The position numbers were made by a program, and so were the translations under genes. From Rubrobacteraceae bacterium (GTDB taxonomy: Bacteria > Actinomycetota > Rubrobacteria > Rubrobacterales > Rubrobacteraceae): DNA of 10,546 nucleotides. Shown here piece by piece: positions 7,257 to 10,546 of this stretch. Each line of letters starts with the position of its first letter. The first letter of the stretch is position 1. The DNA is taken from contig JAJNDJ010000013.1 in NCBI GenBank assembly GCA_021156345.1, positions 1-10,546 of the forward strand, read 5' to 3'. The notes below the pieces were generated by a model, which did no database searches, was not told the origin of the DNA, and worked only from the letters and a program-made list of their open reading frames with translations.

Positions 7257-9535
7257 AGAGTCGGGTAGCGGGCCGTCTGTCCGAGCACGTACCTGAGCAG
7301 ACTAACAGCGCCATCCTTGCTCAGGGGCTCGTTCCAGTTGCCGCACTTGGGGGACTGTATGCACGCGGGGCATCCTCTCTCGCAGGGGCATCGAGTGATG
7401 ACGCCCAGAGTATCGCGGGCGAGCGACTCGAAGGCATCGTAGCCGCGCCTTGAGATGCCGACTCCGCCAGGATAGCCATCGTAGACGAAGACCGTCGGAA
7501 GACGGCTCTGACGATGGACAGGCGTGGAGAGGCCGCCGATGTCGGCGCGGTCGCACATGGCGAACAGCGGAAGGAGCCCGATCATACCGTGCTCCCCGGC
7601 GTGCAAAGCGCCCCCGAAGCTCTCGAAGCTAGGTCTCGCTTCTCTGGGAAGCGGAGGTAGAGTGACCCAGAAGGCCTGCGTCTCGAGTATCACCTCGGGG
7701 AGATCCAACGGGTAGACCCCGACCTCCTTGTCGTCGGCCACCCTGACCTTCTTGAAGTAGGTGACGGAGTCCGTCGACCTTACCCTGCCCCAGTGGAGCG
7801 AGGTCCCATTCGCCAGGTCCCGCTTCTCGATCTCCTCCAGGATCTCCACGTCGGTCTCGACACGCGGCCTGGTGTAGTAACGGTTCGGGACGCGGCTGGC
7901 GACGGCCTGATGGGAACGGAGATCCAGGCTCTCCACCTCGTATGCAGTCCCGCGGTGGAGGTAAGTCGCGCCAGGATGCAGCTCGCTCGGGGCGCGGGTA
8001 GCCTCCGCGGTCCCGATCAACTCTCCTTCACTGTCGGCTATGAGCACCGTCTCGGACGATGCCGAGCGCAGTGAGATGTTGCGCGCAGGGTTGTCCCCGC
8101 CGACGTAGACAAGCCGGCCTCCGCTGGAAGCCAGCGCCCTATCCTCCATCATCTCCTTGGCCACGCTCCTGTAAGCCGGCCCGAAGTACTCCTCATCGTC
8201 TGCCTCGAGCGGGGCCTCGTGAGCGGCGGCGAGCAGGTGCGGGCCGAGTATGTAGGGGTTCTCCATCGTGACCCTGGCGGCCTCCACCCTCCTGCCGAGG
8301 ACCCTCGGTGGGTTCTCGAAGAGGAACTGGTCGAGAGAGTCGCGGCCAGGGATGTACACCGCGAGGGCGGGATCCTTGCCGCGTCCGGCACGGCCCCACT
8401 GCTGCCAGATGGAGGCGACGCTGCCCGGGTATCCGCAGCAGACTACGGCGTCCAGAGCCCCGACGTCCACCCCGAGCTCCAGAGCGTTCGTCGAGACGAC
8501 CCCTAGAAGGTCGCCGCGGAAGAGACGGTCTTCGATCTCTCTTCTTTCCCTTGGGGTGTAACCCGCGCGGTAGGGGGAGATCCTACGCGCCCCTTCGACG
8601 CCGAGCCTGTTGGCGGCGTAGCGGTAGATGAGCTCGGCAGCCTTCCTGGTCCTGGCGAAAGCTATGGTCCTGACCCCCTGCGAGACGAGAATCGCGAAGA
8701 CCAGGGCGCCCTCGGTCAGAAGACTCCGCCTCTCCCCCTTCTCCTTGTCGAGCAAGGGAGGGTTGCGGAAGATGACCCGCCGCTCGCCCGTGGAAGCGCC
8801 GTCGTTATCCACGAGCGTGAAAGGTAGCCCAGTGAGGCTCTCGGCGAGCTCCTGCGGGTTGGCTATCGTGGCGCTCGTGAGTACGAAACTGGGATCTCCA
8901 CCGTGTAACATCGCCACCCGCCTGAGCCGCCTTAGTACGGCCGCCACGTGCGAGCCGAAGACGCCGCGCAGGACGTGCGCCTCGTCGACGGCCACGATCT
9001 CCAGGTTTCGCAGGAAATCAGCCCAGGCCTCGTGGTTGGGCAGGATACCGATGTTCAGCATGTCAGGGTTGGTAAGCAGGATGTTCGCCCTGCGCCTGAT
9101 GTCCGCGCGGAGGGCGTGCGGCGTATCGCCGTCATAGGTCGCAGGGTGGATGCCGCGCAGGCCGAAGGCCTTAATCTTGCCCAGCTGGTCCTGGGCGAGG
9201 GCCTTCGTCGGGTACAGGAAGACCGCGCGGCTCTTCGCCCGGTCCAGCGCGTTCTGGAAGGCCGGGATCTTATAGCACAGTGACTTCCCGCTCGCCGTCG
9301 CCGTCGCCACTACGACGTTCTCACCAGCCCGAAGCCGCTCGTAAGCCTCCAACTGATGCGAGTACAACCTGGAGGCGCCCACCTTACGCAAAGCCTCGGT
9401 GAGCTCCCGCTGGAGGTCAGGAAACCTTACGAGGGTCGCCTCGCGAGGCGGGAGGCTCGCCACAGTATCACCGAGCGACTCGACAGCGCGACGGCTCATT
9501 CCGGCTAGAAAGTTCTTCGCCCGCGTCTCAGACAT
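7253..9535 (-). CDS. DEAD/DEAH-box helicase with C-terminal DUF1998-type Cys cluster (MrfA/YprA/Hrq1-like)
   Basis: A 760-residue superfamily 2 helicase. RecA domain 1: Q-motif-like LYSHQLEA (57-64), Walker A ATASGKS (79-85), motif Ib TNPDML, DEAH box (184-187), SAT (221-223). RecA domain 2: AFARTRKAAELI, STNALELGVDVG and motif VI QQWGRAGR (378-385). The C-terminal part (about 480-760) ends in five cysteines, 716, 718, 722, 725 and 731 (CPCERGCPACIQSPKC), the zinc-binding signature of DUF1998 helicases. The length is close to the ~750 residues of Bacillus MrfA, which removes mitomycin-type DNA lesions with its partner MrfB, and the architecture also matches eukaryotic Hrq1. DNA-repair role inferred from family; no MrfB-like exonuclease is visible. 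ATG at 9535 with a weak AGAAG site. Separated from recR by a hairpin and a probable own promoter; followed directly by the LOG-like gene. Confidence 0.93.
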   Translation of the reverse strand: MSETRAKNFLAGMSRRAVESLGDTVASLPPREATLVRFPDLQRELTEALRKVGASRLYSHQLEAYERLRAGENVVVATATASGKSLCYKIPAFQNALDRAKSRAVFLYPTKALAQDQLGKIKAFGLRGIHPATYDGDTPHALRADIRRRANILLTNPDMLNIGILPNHEAWADFLRNLEIVAVDEAHVLRGVFGSHVAAVLRRLRRVAMLHGGDPSFVLTSATIANPQELAESLTGLPFTLVDNDGASTGERRVIFRNPPLLDKEKGERRSLLTEGALVFAILVSQGVRTIAFARTRKAAELIYRYAANRLGVEGARRISPYRAGYTPRERREIEDRLFRGDLLGVVSTNALELGVDVGALDAVVCCGYPGSVASIWQQWGRAGRGKDPALAVYIPGRDSLDQFLFENPPRVLGRRVEAARVTMENPYILGPHLLAAAHEAPLEADDEEYFGPAYRSVAKEMMEDRALASSGGRLVYVGGDNPARNISLRSASSETVLIADSEGELIGTAEATRAPSELHPGATYLHRGTAYEVESLDLRSHQAVASRVPNRYYTRPRVETDVEILEEIEKRDLANGTSLHWGRVRSTDSVTYFKKVRVADDKEVGVYPLDLPEVILETQAFWVTLPPLPREARPSFESFGGALHAGEHGMIGLLPLFAMCDRADIGGLSTPVHRQSRLPTVFVYDGYPGGVGISRRGYDAFESLARDTLGVITRCPCERGCPACIQSPKCGNWNEPLSKDGAVSLLRYVLGQTARYPTL

Positions 9536-9549
9536 GGATCTTCTGCAAA

Positions 9550-9580
9550 GCTATCGGCACAAACCAAGAAAGTCGATAGC
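9550..9580. promoter_or_regulatory. Inverted repeat over the probable helicase promoter (operator candidate)
   Basis: GCTATCG at 9550-9556 and CGATAGC at 9574-9580 form perfect 7-bp arms around a 17-bp centre. On the minus strand they bracket a promoter-like pair, TCGACT and TAGCTT, with a 17-bp spacer (4/6 and 3/6 consensus matches), 15 bases upstream of the helicase ATG. This geometry suits a repressor site. It does not match the actinobacterial SOS box (GAAC N4 GTTC). Confidence 0.4.
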
Positions 9581-9592
9581 CGATGCCTGACG

Positions 9593-9628
9593 GTGCGGTT
9601 CTGGGAAGTGGGCTTCCCAGAACCGCAC
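9593..9628 (-). terminator. Perfect 16-bp hairpin after recR, without T-tract
   Basis: GTGCGGTTCTGGGAAG (9593-9608) and its exact complement (9613-9628) flank a 4-base loop. The recR TAG stop (9630-9628) touches the stem, so the hairpin forms immediately after recR in the minus-strand transcript. No T-run follows on either strand, so it would be a U-less terminator, an mRNA-stabilising hairpin or a dispersed palindromic repeat. Confidence 0.6.
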
Positions 9629-10227
9629 TAGAGCTCGCGTCTTCCGGCGAAGGCCCGTCCCAGGGTTACTTCGTCGGCGTACTCGAGGTCTCCTCCCACG
9701 GGGAGGCCGCTCGCGAGCGCCGTGACCCTTACCGGCAGGTCCTTCACCTCCTGCGCGATAAACAGCGCGGTCGCCTCGCCCGTCGTGTTCGGGTTGGTGG
9801 CGATGACGAGCTCGGTTGTGCCTTCATTTCGGACCCGTTCCAGCAGCTCGGCTATCCGCAGGTCTTCGGGTTCGATCCCGTCCAACGGAGACAGGGCCCC
9901 GCCGAGGACATGGTAGAGGCCCCGGTACTCGTTGGTTCGTTCTATTGGACCGATATCGTAGGGGTCTTCCACGACGCAAATCACAGACCCGTCACGACGG
10001 GCGTCGCGGCAGATCTCACACTCCTCGGCCTCGGTCAGGTTGAAGCAGCGCCTGCACGGTTTGATCTTCTCCTTGACCTCCTGCAGCGCCTCGGCGAGCC
10101 CGATGGCGTCCTCTTTCTTGCCCCTGATGATGTGGAAGGCGATGCGCTGGGCGCTCCTCGGTCCGATGGAAGGTAGCTTGGAGAGCTCTGTTATGAGTCT
10201 CTCTACCGGCCTCGCGTAGGTCGCCAA
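9628..10227 (-). CDS. recR: Recombination mediator protein RecR
   Basis: A 199-residue protein, the normal RecR length. Order of domains: helix-hairpin-helix LSKLPSIGPRSAQRIAFH (15-32), C4 zinc finger with Cys58, Cys61, Cys70 and Cys73, Toprim domain (about 81-175) starting SVICVVEDPYDIG with acidic Glu87 and containing YHVLGGALSPLDGI, then a C-terminal LASGLPVGGDLEYADEVTL motif. With RecO (and RecF) it loads RecA onto SSB-coated single-stranded DNA at gaps. The start is a TTG at 10227-10225, with AAGGG about 5 bases upstream overlapping the ybaB stop; there are 7 bases between the genes. The ybaB-recR order is conserved across bacteria, often behind dnaX, which may lie just outside the window. 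The stop abuts a strong hairpin. Confidence 0.96.
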   Translation of the reverse strand: MATYARPVERLITELSKLPSIGPRSAQRIAFHIIRGKKEDAIGLAEALQEVKEKIKPCRRCFNLTEAEECEICRDARRDGSVICVVEDPYDIGPIERTNEYRGLYHVLGGALSPLDGIEPEDLRIAELLERVRNEGTTELVIATNPNTTGEATALFIAQEVKDLPVRVTALASGLPVGGDLEYADEVTLGRAFAGRREL

Positions 10228-10234
10228 AGAACCC

Positions 10235-10546
10235 TTACAGACCCGGTATGTTCAGGCCGAGATCCCCGAGGCCGCCGGTGATCCCACCGAGCTTCTTGTT
10301 GGCAAGCTCTTGGGAGCTCGTCATCGCCTCGTTGACGGCCGCGAGTACCATGTCCTGCAGCATCTCCACGTCTTCGGGATCTACGACCTCAGGGTCTATC
10401 TCGATGGAGACGAGCTCCATACCACCGGTCATCGTTGCCTTCACAGCCCCACCGCCGGCGCTCGCGGTAACCGTCTCGTTCGCGAGCTCCTCCTGGGCCT
10501 GCTGCATCTGCTGCTGCATCTGCTGAACCTGCTGCATCATCTTGTT
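10235..10546 (-). CDS. ybaB: YbaB/EbfC family nucleoid-associated protein, N-terminus cut by window edge
   Basis: The frame is open to the right edge (residues NK precede the first Met at 10540), so only a few N-terminal residues are missing: about 103 are visible against the usual 100-110. The N-terminal helix is rich in Gln and Met (MMQQVQQMQQQMQQAQEELA), followed by the conserved GGGAVKATMTGGMELVSIEIDPEVV, LQDMVLAAVNEA and a Gly-rich tail ending NIPGL, all typical of YbaB. These small dimeric proteins bind DNA and coat the nucleoid. The gene lies 7 bp before recR in the same direction and probably shares its transcript. Confidence 0.95.
   Translation of the reverse strand, partial: NKMMQQVQQMQQQMQQAQEELANETVTASAGGGAVKATMTGGMELVSIEIDPEVVDPEDVEMLQDMVLAAVNEAMTSSQELANKKLGGITGGLGDLGLNIPGL

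Noticed and set aside
8628..9137. Long Ser/Arg-rich plus-strand frame inside the helicase gene
   Set aside because: Low-complexity composition typical of the reverse strand of high-GC coding DNA; the helicase motifs lie on the other strand.
10499..10540. CTG/CAT-rich triplet-like repeat at the right edge
   Set aside because: Explained by the Gln/Met-rich first helix of YbaB; not a true tandem repeat.

Overview
The window is high-GC DNA with densely packed genes, several 4-bp start/stop overlaps and non-ATG starts (GTG, TTG). The gene content and protein style (QueA-like protein, leaderless HtrA proteases, ybaB-recR pair, DUF1998-type helicase) suggest an actinobacterium. Rubrobacter or a close relative is my best guess; this is inferred from remembered family resemblance, not from any search.

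Layout. (1) 1-827, plus strand: 3' part of a QueA-like gene, cut by the left edge. (2) 664/824-1488, minus: a lipoprotein gene converging on it, with a suspicious C-terminal overrun antisense to queA. (3) 1673-4088, minus: a tight three-gene operon, read in order as HtrA-like protease 1 (4088 to 3186), HtrA-like protease 2 (3174 to 2287) and a LuxR/NarL-type regulator whose receiver domain has lost its phosphorylation residues (2290 to 1673). (4) 4089-4309: divergent intergenic region with short repeats. (5) 4310-6031, plus: an IlvD/Edd-family dehydratase that looks more like a sugar-acid dehydratase than true IlvD. (6) 6071-9535, minus: an MrfA/YprA-type helicase, a LOG-like nucleotide-binding protein and an SDR oxidoreductase, probably one operon. 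(7) 9550-9628: a promoter/inverted-repeat region and a perfect 16-bp hairpin, separating that operon from (8) recR (10227 to 9628) and ybaB (cut by the right edge), the conserved recombination pair.

How they fit. YbaB and RecR are DNA-binding/recombinational repair functions, and the downstream helicase belongs to a repair-linked family, so 7253-10546 is a loose genome-maintenance neighbourhood. The protease-protease-regulator operon is the least explained unit: two cytosolic-looking S1C proteases with complete triads are translationally linked to an atypical, probably phosphorylation-independent, DNA-binding regulator. No mobile elements, CRISPR arrays, tRNAs or rRNAs were seen, and no gap longer than 300 bases lacks a gene.
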